DNA of 61,639 bases. It comes from Thermoanaerobacterium thermosulfurigenes. GTDB taxonomy: Bacteria; Bacillota; Thermoanaerobacteria; Thermoanaerobacterales; Thermoanaerobacteraceae. Shown here piece by piece: positions 61,636 to 61,639 of this stretch. The stretch is taken from NCBI RefSeq assembly GCF_051201035.1, contig NZ_JBPODR010000014.1, positions 1 to 61,639 of the forward strand, given 5' to 3'. The position numbers were made by a program, and so were the translations under genes. The notes beneath the pieces were generated by a model. The model saw only the letters and a program-made list of their open reading frames with translations, had not been told where the DNA came from and searched no databases. Numbering within the stretch: position 1 is the stretch's first letter; each line of letters opens with the position of its first letter.

Positions 61636-61639
61636 ATCT

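Overview
The window looks like chromosome from a spore-forming, low-GC, probably thermophilic anaerobe of the Thermoanaerobacterium/Thermoanaerobacter kind. The basis is the AT-rich codon use, the cotJABC spore-coat operon, a clostridial tig-clpP-clpX-lon-engB order, an S-box (SAM-I) leader in front of metF-metH, a B12-dependent MetH without reactivation domain, and promoter motifs that combine sigma-H-like and Spo0A-like boxes. Genus is inferred from resemblance only.

Left accessory part (1-16.5 kb, all minus strand). The edge holds the first 14 codons of a possible TadE-like protein behind a structured leader. Next is a two-gene Kiwa-type anti-phage system (kwaA, kwaB), then a PD-(D/E)XK nuclease-like gene destroyed by frameshifts. 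From 2.5 to 13.8 kb runs one long cell-surface polysaccharide operon. Its first five genes (wbpE, A, B, D, I) form a complete set for UDP-2,3-diacetamido-2,3-dideoxy-mannuronic acid. Glycosyltransferases and a Wzy-type polymerase follow; one glycosyltransferase is frameshifted and the polymerase carries an in-frame stop. From 13.9 to 16.3 kb lie two Rpn-like nuclease genes plus a duplicated 3' fragment of one of them, with a 12-bp coding tandem repeat that differs in copy number. Upstream of them is an unexplained structured RNA candidate behind a sigma-H-like promoter.

Middle (16.5-46 kb). The core genes are pdxST, a large O-antigen-ligase/TPR membrane protein, an NMT1/SsuA-type ABC transporter, nadE, an EamA permease, a secreted YcdB/PepSY protein, the whole F1Fo ATP synthase operon (atpBEFHAGDC), and the proteostasis operon tig-clpP-clpX-(lonB relic)-lon-engB. 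In that operon the lonB position holds a protease-less AAA+ protein with a ruined active site, and its ribosome binding site lies inside a terminator-like hairpin. Ribonuclease Z, endonuclease IV, an uncharacterised protein and RlmD follow.

Right part (46-61.6 kb). Here are cotJABC, the S-box metF-metH operon, a DUF362 protein, a sugar-phosphate isomerase-like protein, pgi, an HD hydrolase, a nitroreductase, peptidase T, an alpha/beta hydrolase, a phosphopantetheinyl transferase, a DinG/XPD helicase fused to a Cas4/RecB-like nuclease domain, and an Rsm22-family methyltransferase.

No tRNA, rRNA, CRISPR array or intact insertion sequence was seen. The most notable points are the Kiwa pair beside a decayed nuclease, the dead LonB relic with its sequestered ribosome binding site, the structured RNA candidates behind three promoters of identical architecture, and the recent repeat-length divergence among Rpn paralogues.
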